64,000 bases of DNA, taken from positions 46,851-110,850 of the forward strand of contig NZ_JAJJOE010000017.1 of assembly GCF_020907405.1 (NCBI RefSeq), read 5' to 3'. Shown piece by piece: positions 44,400 through 52,905 of the stretch (position 1 is the stretch's first letter; the number at the start of each line of letters is the position of its first letter). The notes beneath the pieces are model-generated. The model was not told where the DNA came from. It searched no databases and saw only the letters and a list, made by a program, of their open reading frames with translations. This stretch comes from Arthrobacter sp. zg-Y769 (lineage in GTDB: Bacteria; Actinomycetota; Actinomycetes; Actinomycetales; Micrococcaceae). Both the position numbers and the translations under genes were made by a program.

Positions 44400-45263
44400 T
44401 CAGCGGCCGCCCTTGCCCGCGCTGCCGAACTGCGTGCACAGGTCCGTGACCATCGAGACGACGTCGGCCCGGGTGTGCCGAAAGAGCGACGGCGGATCCC
44501 ACTTGCTGTTCTGTTCGGCCTGCTTAAGGAAGGCCAGGCTGGACTGCATGTAGGTCTCCTTGAGCGCGGTGGAGATGTTGACCTTCGCGCAGCCGCGGGC
44601 GATGAGGTCCGCGAACTGCTCGGCGCTGAGGCCGCTGCCGCCGTGCAGGGCGATGGGCACATTGCGCGCCTCGACGATCTGCGTGACGCGTTCGGCGTCG
44701 AGTACGGGTGCCGCCTTGTAGCTGCCGTGGGCGTTGCCGATCGAGGGGGCGAAGACATCTATCCCGGTGGCGTCGATGAAGGCGAGTGCCACGTCGAGGC
44801 TCTGCTGCTTGGAGACGTCGTCGGACCCGTGGTCGTCCTCGACTCCGGTGATCGCCTCGATCTCGCCTTCCACCTGTGCCCCGTAGCTGCGGGCCTCGGC
44901 GACGACCTCGACGGTCTGGCGCTGGTTCTCCTCGACGGGGAGGTTGGAGGCATCGAAGAGCACCGAATTCCAGCCGGCCTTGAGGCATTCCGTGACCACC
45001 GCGCGGTCCGGGCAGTGGTCCAGATGCAGGGTGACGGGCACCTCGATGCCGCGCGTCATCGACTGCCACATGTCGAAGAGGACCCGGGACCCGATGCTGC
45101 GCACGGTCTTGACCGAGGTCTGCAGGATCACCGGCGAGTTCGCCTCCACGGCTCCTGCGAGCACGCCCTCCATGGTCAGGTCATTGAAGATGTTGATCGC
45201 GGGCACGCCGTAGCGCTCCCGGAACGCCGGATCAACAGTGTCCTTCAGCGGTACAACGCCCAC
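44400..45263 (-). CDS. Class II (zinc) ketose-bisphosphate aldolase
   Basis: It cleaves or joins dihydroxyacetone phosphate and an aldehyde. Zinc ligands are seen in VTLHLDHCPDRA, SIGNAHGSYK and IALHGGSGLSAEQF; the DHAP-binding end is CAKVNISTALKETY. The GTG at 45263 follows AGGAGG by 7 nt, giving 287 residues, the size of GatY/FbaA-like enzymes. It is the first gene of the aldolase-HAD-dhaL-dhaK operon. Since DhaKL makes DHAP, the two activities are metabolically linked. Which bisphosphate it uses cannot be told. Confidence 0.9.
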   Translation of the reverse strand: MGVVPLKDTVDPAFRERYGVPAINIFNDLTMEGVLAGAVEANSPVILQTSVKTVRSIGSRVLFDMWQSMTRGIEVPVTLHLDHCPDRAVVTECLKAGWNSVLFDASNLPVEENQRQTVEVVAEARSYGAQVEGEIEAITGVEDDHGSDDVSKQQSLDVALAFIDATGIDVFAPSIGNAHGSYKAAPVLDAERVTQIVEARNVPIALHGGSGLSAEQFADLIARGCAKVNISTALKETYMQSSLAFLKQAEQNSKWDPPSLFRHTRADVVSMVTDLCTQFGSAGKGGR

Positions 45264-45445
45264 AGCGCTTCCTCCTGGCTTGGCTTCTGCCCACGCTAGG
45301 CGCGCTGCCTCCGCGCCGGAATGGGTAATTCCCCCTCCCTCCGTGTGGGGGTAATCACCACCTCGCCAGCGCACGGCATCGGTGGTTATGTGGGGCGCGG
45401 CGGCTCCGGCCACCACGTCTTCCACTTCAACGACGAAGGACACCC

Positions 45446-45865
45446 ATGCCACAGGGATCAGTGCTCGAGACCATCACCTCCGAGGAAGCCCGCCGCGTGA
45501 TCGACGCCGCCGCAGCGAAGGCGACGGCAATCGGCCAGCCAATGGACATCGCCGTGGTCGACGCCGGCGGGAACCTCAAGGCACACGTCCGCATGGACGG
45601 CGCCAACATCGGCAGTATCACCATCTCGATCAACAAGGCCTACACGGCCATCGCATTCCAGTGCGAAACCGGCGACCTGCAGGGCGTCACCCGGCCGGAC
45701 GGTCCCATCTTCGGGTTGAGCGACGCGCACGGCGGCCGGCTCGCCGTTTTCCCGGGCGGCATCCCGCTGGTGCGCGACGGCAGCATCATGGGCGCCATCG
45801 GCGTCTCCACCGGCACCATTGAGCAGGACCAGGAGGTCGCCTCAGCGGGTGCGGCCGCCTATTGA
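45446..45865 (+). CDS. HbpS/GlcG-family (DUF336) protein
   Basis: A 139-residue protein of the GlcG/HbpS fold. The signature DIAVVDAGGNLKAHVRMD is near residue 33, and GGIPLVRDGSIMGAIGVST lies near the end. There is no signal peptide, so it stays in the cytoplasm, unlike secreted HbpS of Streptomyces. HbpS binds haem and modulates the SenS sensor kinase next to it. Here the gene is divergent from the aldolase operon and its last 24 nt overlap the end of a converging sensor-regulator gene. Haem binding is not established. Confidence 0.85.
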   Translation: MPQGSVLETITSEEARRVIDAAAAKATAIGQPMDIAVVDAGGNLKAHVRMDGANIGSITISINKAYTAIAFQCETGDLQGVTRPDGPIFGLSDAHGGRLAVFPGGIPLVRDGSIMGAIGVSTGTIEQDQEVASAGAAAY

Positions 45866-47695
45866 GGCCGGTTCCGCTGTTCCGGTCACCAGCATGGTGC
45901 GGTTGCGGGCACCGGTCTTCCGAAGCATCGCGCCCACATGCTTCTCCACCGTCTTCACCGAGATCCCGAGGCGCGTGGCGATCTGCTTGTCGGCCAGGCC
46001 CTCGGCCAGCAGGTCCCGCACCTCCAGTTCCCGGGCGGTCAGGCGGGAGGCATTCATTGCGGGGGCAGAGGCGCCGCGGCCCTCCGCGAGGCGGCTGAAG
46101 ACCGCCCCGTCCAGCAGGGCGTCCCCGCGGGCGGCCGCGACGACGACGCGCGCCACCTCCGCGGGAGTCGAGGACAACGAGATGAAACCCCGCGCGCCCG
46201 ACGCCGCCGAAAGCGTCAGCTGCTCATCGGTCGGGTGATCGAGAACAACGACGACGGGCCGCTCGACCGTGTCAGCACGCATCGATCGTGCCTGCGCATA
46301 TTGGCTGAGTAGAAGGTCATCGAGGACAATCATGTCCGGTTGGAGCAGCGACACGGATTCGGTGAGGTCCTCCAGCGTGGCGGGTTCGCCGAGGACCTGT
46401 ACGGACGGCTCTGACGCTTCGAGCAGCCGGACGAGTCCGGCCCGGATGAGCGGCTGGGCACACGCCACGAGAACCTTCCAGCGTTCCCGGGACGCATCGC
46501 CGTTGGAGGAATACGGCACCTGCACGCGGATGCTGGTACCCCAGCCCGGTGTCGAGTCCACGTGGAGTTCTCCCCGCAGATAGTGTGCGCGGGCCGCTAT
46601 GCCATGCAGGCCGAGCCGGCTGCCCTGCGTGCTTCCGATGTCGCCCTGAATGGTCCGGCGCTCGAATCCGCGCCCGTTGTCCTCGACGACAACGGTCAGG
46701 CCTGCTTCGTCGTAGAAGATCCCGATCCGGCAGGTGGTGGCCCGGGAGTGGGCGACGACATTGGCCATGGCTTCCTGGATCACCATGAAGAGCTGGTGCG
46801 CCACCACGGGCGCCAAGTCGTGCTGCTCTCCGGTGACAAGGAGCGAGACGTCGAGGGGATAGACGGCACTCACCGTGTCGAGTTCCCGCCGAACAGCTTC
46901 CTCGATCGTGCTCCCGGCAAGGCTGGGGGGAGCAAGGCCAAGCACCGTGCGTCGGGCCTCGAAGAGCGCCTCGTGGGCGAGCACACGGGCGGAGTCGATG
47001 TGTTGAATAGAGGGCGAGCCGCCCGGCGTAGCCTTGTCCGCACGGTCGAGGTGGAGCAGGAGCGAGCTCAGCGACCGGCCGATGGTTTCGTGGACTTCCT
47101 GCACTGCCCGTTCCCGCTCACCGGCGATCGCGGCCTCACGCTCTTTCGCCGCAGCGGCCTGATGAAGCCTGCTGTTCATGATGGCGATGGCGGCGTGGTT
47201 GGCAAAGAGTTCCACGAGCGAGGCGTCTTCCGCGGTGAAGACGCGGCCGGGCCCGTTGCTGAAGATGGCGAAGGTACCGATGATGGCGCCGTCCCAGGCA
47301 ATCGGCACACCGATGACAGCGCTCCGCCACCTCGGATCGTCAGGGTCGATGTGGCCCGCGGGCACCGACGCGTAGCAGTCGAGGATGACCGTCCCCCGCG
47401 CCTCGACGATCTGCCCGGTTAGGCCTTCCGTCAGTGGAAACGTCTGGCCCTGGTGGCATCCGACTCCCTGGTCCACTTCCTTGCGGTAGTACCCCTCGGT
47501 TTCGTGCACGATGGAGATGGATCCGCTCTCGCAGCCGAGGAGGGCGACGGCGTGCCCGAGTACGCGTTCGAGGAGCGGCACCAGTTCGAACTGCCCGGCG
47601 AGGTCGCCGGCGAGTTCGGTGATGCGGTCGAGTTCCGAGAGCGGGGCATGGTTTTGGTGGTTCCGGGTGATGCTGGGCGTGGGAAGCTGCTGCAT
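45842..47695 (-). CDS. GAF sensor kinase fused to a pseudoreceiver-LuxR output domain
   Basis: A 617-residue cytoplasmic protein joining a whole two-component system. A GAF domain lies at about 35-175, and the HisKA_3 helix has the His at 202 (VQEVHETIGRSLSSL). The ATPase shows EAMANVVAHS, EDNGRGF and GLHGIAARA. The receiver-like domain at about 405-525 keeps Asp459 but has Cys412-Ala413 where the acidic pair should be and Leu507 for the conserved Lys. A LuxR helix-turn-helix follows (LTARELEVRDLLAEGLADKQ). No membrane helix is seen. An in-frame GTG at 47704, 4 nt after AGGAG, is an alternative start. Confidence 0.85.
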   Translation of the reverse strand: MQQLPTPSITRNHQNHAPLSELDRITELAGDLAGQFELVPLLERVLGHAVALLGCESGSISIVHETEGYYRKEVDQGVGCHQGQTFPLTEGLTGQIVEARGTVILDCYASVPAGHIDPDDPRWRSAVIGVPIAWDGAIIGTFAIFSNGPGRVFTAEDASLVELFANHAAIAIMNSRLHQAAAAKEREAAIAGERERAVQEVHETIGRSLSSLLLHLDRADKATPGGSPSIQHIDSARVLAHEALFEARRTVLGLAPPSLAGSTIEEAVRRELDTVSAVYPLDVSLLVTGEQHDLAPVVAHQLFMVIQEAMANVVAHSRATTCRIGIFYDEAGLTVVVEDNGRGFERRTIQGDIGSTQGSRLGLHGIAARAHYLRGELHVDSTPGWGTSIRVQVPYSSNGDASRERWKVLVACAQPLIRAGLVRLLEASEPSVQVLGEPATLEDLTESVSLLQPDMIVLDDLLLSQYAQARSMRADTVERPVVVVLDHPTDEQLTLSAASGARGFISLSSTPAEVARVVVAAARGDALLDGAVFSRLAEGRGASAPAMNASRLTARELEVRDLLAEGLADKQIATRLGISVKTVEKHVGAMLRKTGARNRTMLVTGTAEPASIGGRTR

Positions 47696-47807
47696 GGACG
47701 GCACCTGTCTCCTGCGGCGCAACGCTGCGCTCGGGCCTTTAGACTAGCCCGTTGCTAAAAGCCTGACACCTGGTAGGTGGAGCACGGCCGTCGTGCCCGC
47801 GGGTAAA

Positions 47808-47880
47808 TGTATACACAACCTCGAGCAAGCCCCGTGAAATGTGACCTCGGCTACCCCGTTTCGCGTTCTCGTGTATACAC
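47808..47880. promoter_or_regulatory. Paired palindromic operators, probable GntR sites
   Basis: Two copies of the palindrome TGTATACA occur at 47808-47815 and 47872-47879, 64 bp apart, about six helical turns. The second extends to GTGTATACAC. They sit in the divergent region between the sensor-regulator gene and gntR-prpDBC. GntR proteins of the FCD class often bind GTATAC-centred palindromes. The spacing would allow looping between sites. Confidence 0.65.
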
Positions 47881-47917
47881 TGTGGAGAACGTGACGCAGA
47901 TATCAAGGAGGCGCAGC

Positions 47918-48595
47918 ATGCGGGCAAGTGACCGCGCGTACGCCGCCCTGCGGCAGGACATTGTGGAGTGGCGGCTCCCGCCGGGCACCGTCCTGGGCGA
48001 AGTGGAGCAGTCCGCACGCCTGGGGATTTCCCGCACTCCTCTTCGCGAAGCGCTGAGCCGGCTGACCGCCGACGGTCTGGCCGCCCCGCACAGCGGACGC
48101 GGCGTCGTCGTCACCGGCATTTCCCTGGAAACCGTGGCCGAGCTCTTTGAGCTGAGGCAGGCCCTGGAATGTAAAAGCGCGGCGCTGGCTGCGGTCCGCG
48201 GACAGGCTGCGGTCTTCAACGAACTGAAGTCCCGCTTCCGCTCGGCCGCCGGCATGATCGGGACCGAGGACCGGCAGCGCGGCGGCTACTACGAGCTGGT
48301 GGCCGAACTGGATGCCGCCATTGACGCGGCGGCGGCGAACTCCTACCTCGCCCAGGCGCTGGGAAACGTCCGCCTGCACCTTGCCCGGGTGCGCCGCCTG
48401 GCCAAGGACAACCCCGAGCGGCTGCTGGAAACCGCCAGCGAGCACGCGACCATCGCTGCAGCCGTGGCAACAGGGGACCCGGACCTGGCGAGCGCCTCCG
48501 TCTCGGTCCACCTGCACAAGAGTCTTGAACACCTTCGATCCGCACGGATCGCCACCCCTGAGATCACCACCCCTGAGATAAGGACAATCCCTTGA
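47918..48595 (+). CDS. GntR-family (FCD) regulator of the prp operon
   Basis: A 225-residue repressor-type regulator. The winged helix is at about residues 5-70 ([20 protein letters not shown] then [20 protein letters not shown]). The FCD ligand domain follows with [17 protein letters not shown], and the histidine EHATIAAAV as a metal-ligand candidate. ATG 47918 follows AAGGAGG by 5 nt; a GTG at 47891 is an alternative. It overlaps prpD by 4 nt, so it probably controls its own operon through the TGTATACA sites upstream. Confidence 0.9.
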   Translation: MRASDRAYAALRQDIVEWRLPPGTVLGEVEQSARLGISRTPLREALSRLTADGLAAPHSGRGVVVTGISLETVAELFELRQALECKSAALAAVRGQAAVFNELKSRFRSAAGMIGTEDRQRGGYYELVAELDAAIDAAAANSYLAQALGNVRLHLARVRRLAKDNPERLLETASEHATIAAAVATGDPDLASASVSVHLHKSLEHLRSARIATPEITTPEIRTIP

Positions 48596-50109
48596 ACCTG
48601 AACAAAGTACGCGTCTACCGCAGCGACGAAAAACTGGCCCGCGAAGACCAGCTGGCATACAAGATCGCCAAGGTTGCCGCCGATCCCGTTGAGGTCACCG
48701 ACGACGTCACGGACATGGTCATCAACCGCATCATCGACAACGCCTCCGTAGCCGTTGCCTCCCTGAACCGCGGGCCGATTGTCGCCGCACGCGCCCAGGC
48801 ACTGTCCTTCTCCCCGTCCGCCCACGGCAAGGGCGCCTCCGTCTTCGGCGTGCTCGCCAAGACCTCCCCCGAGTGGGCCGCCTGGGCCAACGGCGTGGCC
48901 GTGCGGGAACTGGACTACCACGACACCTTCCTCGCTGCCGAGTACTCCCACCCCGGGGACAACATCCCGCCCGTCCTCGCCGTTGCGCAGCACACCGGAG
49001 CCTCGGGCCGGGACCTGATCCGCGGCATCGCCACCGGCTATGAAATCCAGGTCAACCTGGCCAAGGCCATCTGCCTGCACAAGCACAAGATCGACCACGT
49101 GGCCCACCTCGGCCCGTCCGCCGCCGCCGGCATCGGCACCCTGCTGGGGCTCGACGTCGACACCATCTTCCAGGCCGTCGGCCAGGCCCTGCACACCACT
49201 ACCGCCACCCGCCAGTCACGCAAGGGCGAGATCTCCACCTGGAAGGCACACGCCCCGGCGTTCGCCGGCAAGATGGCCGTCGAGGCCGTGGACCGGGCCA
49301 TGCGCGGCCAGACCTCCCCCACCCCCATCTACGAAGGTGAAGACGGCGTGATTGCCTGGCTGCTGGACGGCCCCGACGCCGCCTACGAAGTGCCGCTGCC
49401 CGAGGACGGCGAGGCCAAGCGCGCCATCCTGGACACCTATACCAAGGAACACTCCGCCGAGTACCAGGCGCAGGCCTGGATCGACCTTGCCCGCAAAATC
49501 CACGCCGAGCACCCAGAAGCTGCGGAAGCAGCCAACGTGGAAAGCGTCCTGATCGCCACCTCGCACCACACCCACTACGTGATCGGCTCCGGCGCCAACG
49601 ATCCGCAGAAGTACGATCCCACCGCCTCGCGCGAGACCCTGGACCACTCGATCCCGTACATCTTCACCGTTGCCCTGCAGGACGGCGCCTGGCACCATGT
49701 GGACTCCTACTCCCCCGAACGCGCCGGCCGGCCGGACACCGTGGCGCTGTGGCACAAGGTCACCACCGTGGAGGATCCGGAATGGACCCGCCGCTACCAC
49801 TCGCTGGATATCAGCGAAAAGGCCTTCGGCGGCAAGGTGACCATCGTGCTGACCGACGGCACCGTCATCACCGACGAAATCGCCGTCGCCGATGCCCACC
49901 CGCTCGGCGCCAAGCCGTTCACCCGCGAGCAGTACATCAACAAGTTCCGCACCCTGGCCGAGGGCCTGGTCACGGCCGAGGAAATCGACCGTTTCCTCAC
50001 CACCGTCGAGCGCCTGCCCGAACTGGCCGCCGGCCAGCTGGACCAGCTGAACATCACCGCAGCCGAAGGCGTCATCACCCCCGCCGCCGCTCCGAAGGGA
50101 CTCTTCTAA
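48592..50109 (+). CDS. prpD: 2-methylcitrate dehydratase
   Basis: A 505-residue MmgE/PrpD-family enzyme that dehydrates 2-methylcitrate to 2-methyl-cis-aconitate. The order prpD-prpB-prpC after a regulator, and motifs such as [20 protein letters not shown] near residue 105 and [18 protein letters not shown] near 340, support the call. The start is a TTG inside the regulator's stop (TTGA) with AAGGA 8 nt before it. The next gene begins directly after the stop. Confidence 0.94.
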   Translation: MNLNKVRVYRSDEKLAREDQLAYKIAKVAADPVEVTDDVTDMVINRIIDNASVAVASLNRGPIVAARAQALSFSPSAHGKGASVFGVLAKTSPEWAAWANGVAVRELDYHDTFLAAEYSHPGDNIPPVLAVAQHTGASGRDLIRGIATGYEIQVNLAKAICLHKHKIDHVAHLGPSAAAGIGTLLGLDVDTIFQAVGQALHTTTATRQSRKGEISTWKAHAPAFAGKMAVEAVDRAMRGQTSPTPIYEGEDGVIAWLLDGPDAAYEVPLPEDGEAKRAILDTYTKEHSAEYQAQAWIDLARKIHAEHPEAAEAANVESVLIATSHHTHYVIGSGANDPQKYDPTASRETLDHSIPYIFTVALQDGAWHHVDSYSPERAGRPDTVALWHKVTTVEDPEWTRRYHSLDISEKAFGGKVTIVLTDGTVITDEIAVADAHPLGAKPFTREQYINKFRTLAEGLVTAEEIDRFLTTVERLPELAAGQLDQLNITAAEGVITPAAAPKGLF

Positions 50110-51015
50110 ATGCTGTACTCCTCCGTAACCCCCGAGGCCAAGCGGATCGCCTTCCGCGAAGGACTGGCCTCCGGCACCCTGCAGCAGTTCCCGGGTGCCT
50201 TCAACCCGCTCTCGGCACGCCTGATCGAGGAAAAAGGGTTCGACGGCGTCTACATCTCCGGTGCGGTCCTGGCCAATGACCTGGGCCTGCCGGACATCGG
50301 CCTGACCACGCTCACCGAGGTGGCCACCCGCGCCGGACAGATTGCCCGGATGACCAACCTGCCCGCCATCGTGGACGCGGACACCGGTTTCGGCGAGCCG
50401 ATGAACGTGGCCCGCACCATCCAGGAGCTCGAAAACGCCGGCCTGGCCGGCTGCCACATCGAGGACCAGTTCAACCCGAAGCGCTGCGGCCACCTGGACG
50501 GCAAGAACGTGGTGGACACCGACACCGCGGTCAAGCGCATCCGCGCCGCCGCCGATGCCCGCCGGGATCCGAACTTCCTGATCATGGCCCGCACCGACAT
50601 CCGCGCCGTGGACGGGCTGGAAGCGGCACAGGACCGCGCGCGGGCCCTGGTCGACGCCGGAGCAGACGCGATCTTCCCCGAGGCGATGAAGTCCCTGGAA
50701 GAGTTCGCGGCCATCCGTGCCGCCGTCGACGTGCCGATCCTGGCCAACATGACCGAGTTCGGCAAGAGCGACCTGTTTACCTACGACGAGCTGGCCTCGG
50801 CAGGGGTGAACATGGTGATCTACCCGGTGACCCTGCTGCGCAGCGCCATGGGTGCTGCCGAACGCACCCTGGAGACCATCAAGGCGCACGGCACCCAGCA
50901 GGCCGATGTTCCCAACATGCTCACACGTGCGCGTTTGTATGAACTGGTGGATTATGAGGCGTACAACCAGTTCGACACGTCCGTTTTCAACTTCCAGGTT
51001 CCGGGCACCCGCTAA
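50110..51015 (+). CDS. prpB: 2-methylisocitrate lyase
   Basis: It splits 2-methylisocitrate into succinate and pyruvate. The family's catalytic cysteine motif is seen as KRCGHLDGK near residue 120, with VDADTGFGEPMNVARTIQEL before it and ARTDIRAVDGLEAA after it. The 301 residues are normal for PrpB and far shorter than isocitrate lyase. The start follows the prpD stop with no gap. Confidence 0.96.
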   Translation: MLYSSVTPEAKRIAFREGLASGTLQQFPGAFNPLSARLIEEKGFDGVYISGAVLANDLGLPDIGLTTLTEVATRAGQIARMTNLPAIVDADTGFGEPMNVARTIQELENAGLAGCHIEDQFNPKRCGHLDGKNVVDTDTAVKRIRAAADARRDPNFLIMARTDIRAVDGLEAAQDRARALVDAGADAIFPEAMKSLEEFAAIRAAVDVPILANMTEFGKSDLFTYDELASAGVNMVIYPVTLLRSAMGAAERTLETIKAHGTQQADVPNMLTRARLYELVDYEAYNQFDTSVFNFQVPGTR

Positions 51016-51068
51016 GGCCGGGCCCCTTTCCCGCACGATTTTCCCGCACGACAAAGGAGTCAGCAGCA

Positions 51069-52202
51069 ATGACAGATACCCAGATCCACAAGGGCCTGGC
51101 GGGGGTACTCGTAGACACCACCCGCGTTTCCAAAGTAAATCCGGACACCAACTCCCTGCTTTACCGCGGCTATCCCGTCCAGGAACTCGCCGCCCGGTGC
51201 AGTTTCGAAGAGGTGGCCTACCTGCTGTGGAACGGCGAGCTGCCCACCGAGGAGCAGCTGGCCGAATTCACTGACGGGGAACGCGCCCAGCGTGCCCTCA
51301 CCCCCGAACTGAAGGCCGTCATTGACGCGCTGCCCGTGACCTGCCACCCGATGGACGTCTGCCGCACCGCGGCATCCGTCCTGGGTGCCTCCCATGGACA
51401 GGCCGGGGATTCCTCGGTCCAGGCGAACATGGACAAGGCCGTCAGCCTCTTCGCGGCTATGCCCGCCGTCGTCGCCTATGACCAGCGCCGCCGCCGCGGC
51501 GAGGACGTCGTGGAACCGCGCGACGACCTGGACTACTCGGCGAACTTCCTCTGGATGACCTTCGGCGAGGAAGCCGCCCCCGAGGTGGTCGAGGCGTTCA
51601 ACGTCTCGATGATCCTGTACGCGGAGCACTCCTTCAACGCGTCCACCTTCACTGCCCGCGTCATCACCTCCACGCTGTCGGACCTGCACTCGGCGGTCAC
51701 CGGTGCCATCGGCGCGCTGAAGGGCCCCCTGCACGGCGGCGCCAACGAAGCGGTGATGCACACCTTCGCGGAGATCACCGAGAGCGCGGCCGACGGCGAC
51801 GTCGCGGCCCACGCTGCGGCCTGGCTGGACGAGGCCCTGGCGGAAAAGAAGAAGATCATGGGCTTCGGCCACCGCGTCTACAAGAACGGTGATTCCCGGG
51901 TGCCGACCATGAAGGCAGCCCTGGACAACATGGTCAAGTACTACGACCGCCCGGACATGGGCGAGCTCTACACGGCACTGGAATCGGCCATGGGTGAGCG
52001 TAAGAACATCCTGCCGAACCTGGACTACCCGGCCGGACCCGTCTACCACCTGATGGGCTTTGACACGCTCACGTTCACGCCGCTGTTCGTGGCCGCGCGG
52101 ATCACCGGGTGGACGGCGCACATCATGGAGCAGCTCGAAGCCAACTCGCTGATCCGGCCGCTGAGTGAGTACAACGGGGCCGAGGAGCGGCACCTGCCTT
52201 AG
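51069..52202 (+). CDS. prpC: 2-methylcitrate synthase
   Basis: It condenses propionyl-CoA with oxaloacetate. The citrate-synthase fold is clear, with catalytic residues in GPLHGGANEAVM and GFGHRVYKNGDSR. The 377 residues are the small PrpC/CitZ type rather than the 430-residue main citrate synthase. AAAGGAG lies 11 nt before the ATG. It ends the prp operon, 18 kb from pyc, which can supply oxaloacetate. Confidence 0.94.
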   Translation: MTDTQIHKGLAGVLVDTTRVSKVNPDTNSLLYRGYPVQELAARCSFEEVAYLLWNGELPTEEQLAEFTDGERAQRALTPELKAVIDALPVTCHPMDVCRTAASVLGASHGQAGDSSVQANMDKAVSLFAAMPAVVAYDQRRRRGEDVVEPRDDLDYSANFLWMTFGEEAAPEVVEAFNVSMILYAEHSFNASTFTARVITSTLSDLHSAVTGAIGALKGPLHGGANEAVMHTFAEITESAADGDVAAHAAAWLDEALAEKKKIMGFGHRVYKNGDSRVPTMKAALDNMVKYYDRPDMGELYTALESAMGERKNILPNLDYPAGPVYHLMGFDTLTFTPLFVAARITGWTAHIMEQLEANSLIRPLSEYNGAEERHLP

Positions 52203-52422
52203 GTTTCGCTTTCCCGGGGTCCTAGACCCCGGGGCGTGTCCGTCCCGTCGGGGGCCCCGGAACGGCGGCAACGAAATTCCCCGCTCGCAGAGCTCGCAGG
52301 GAATATTAAAGCCGCCTTATCCGGGGTCCCCTGTGGTTCTCCAGCCGCCTCATCGGGGTCCCCGCACGTACCGAGGCTGCCTATGCCGGTCCCGTTGCCT
52401 CTAGCGCCGGGCGATTCGTTGG
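52203..52422. other. Gap at the right junction of the catabolic block
   Basis: 220 bp between converging genes. It holds a terminator-like hairpin (next entry) and an imperfect direct repeat: GCCGCCTTATCCGGGGTCCCC at about 52311-52331 and a near copy at about 52344-52362. No gene is seen. Confidence 0.5.
52213..52233 (+). terminator. Hairpin after prpC
   Basis: A perfect 9-bp stem CCCGGGGTC/GACCCCGGG with a 3-nt loop, 11 nt after the prpC stop codon. There is no T-tract, so it may act as a weak or rho-independent-like terminator typical of high-GC actinobacteria. Confidence 0.6.
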
Positions 52423-52905
52423 CTAGGAAAAGACGACGCTGGAGACGTTGACGTTGTCGGCAGCGATGGTGATGACGGCGTTGAAAAAGTCGCCGGCTAG
52501 GAGGCGGGGCATCCAGAGGGCCGAATCGGGCCACATCTTGGCGTAAGGCAATTCCGTGGCCGGATACCAGGCCGGAAGGATCTCGCCAGACTCCGCCGGT
52601 TCGCCGTCCCAGTGGTGTGCACGGAACAGTACCGTGGACATGTCCAGGCCGGGCTTTGCCGGGAAGATCCACTCGATGGTGCCGGCCCGCTGCAGATCCG
52701 CTTCACGGACGACGACGCCGGATTCCTCTTCCACCTCGCGGACCGCGGCCTGCTCGGGGGTTTCTCCGTGTTCGATATGGCCGCCCAGGGTGACGACCCG
52801 GCCAAGGCCGAAACCGGTCTTCTTCAACCCCATCAGCACCTGCCGGCCGTCCGGTGTCTCCCGGAACAGGAAGCACAGGACAACCGCAGAGGCGCGGAAC
52901 TCCAC
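52423..52905 (-). CDS. NUDIX hydrolase, MutT/MTH1-like
   Basis: A 160-residue pyrophosphatase. The Nudix box GHIEHGETPEQAAVREVEEE then SGV is complete near residue 42. KKTGFGLGRVVTLGG before it recalls 8-oxo-dGTP hydrolases of the MTH1 type. The GTG start shares one base with the xerD stop (TAGTG). The substrate is inferred only. Confidence 0.87.
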   Translation of the reverse strand: MEFRASAVVLCFLFRETPDGRQVLMGLKKTGFGLGRVVTLGGHIEHGETPEQAAVREVEEESGVVVREADLQRAGTIEWIFPAKPGLDMSTVLFRAHHWDGEPAESGEILPAWYPATELPYAKMWPDSALWMPRLLAGDFFNAVITIAADNVNVSSVVFS

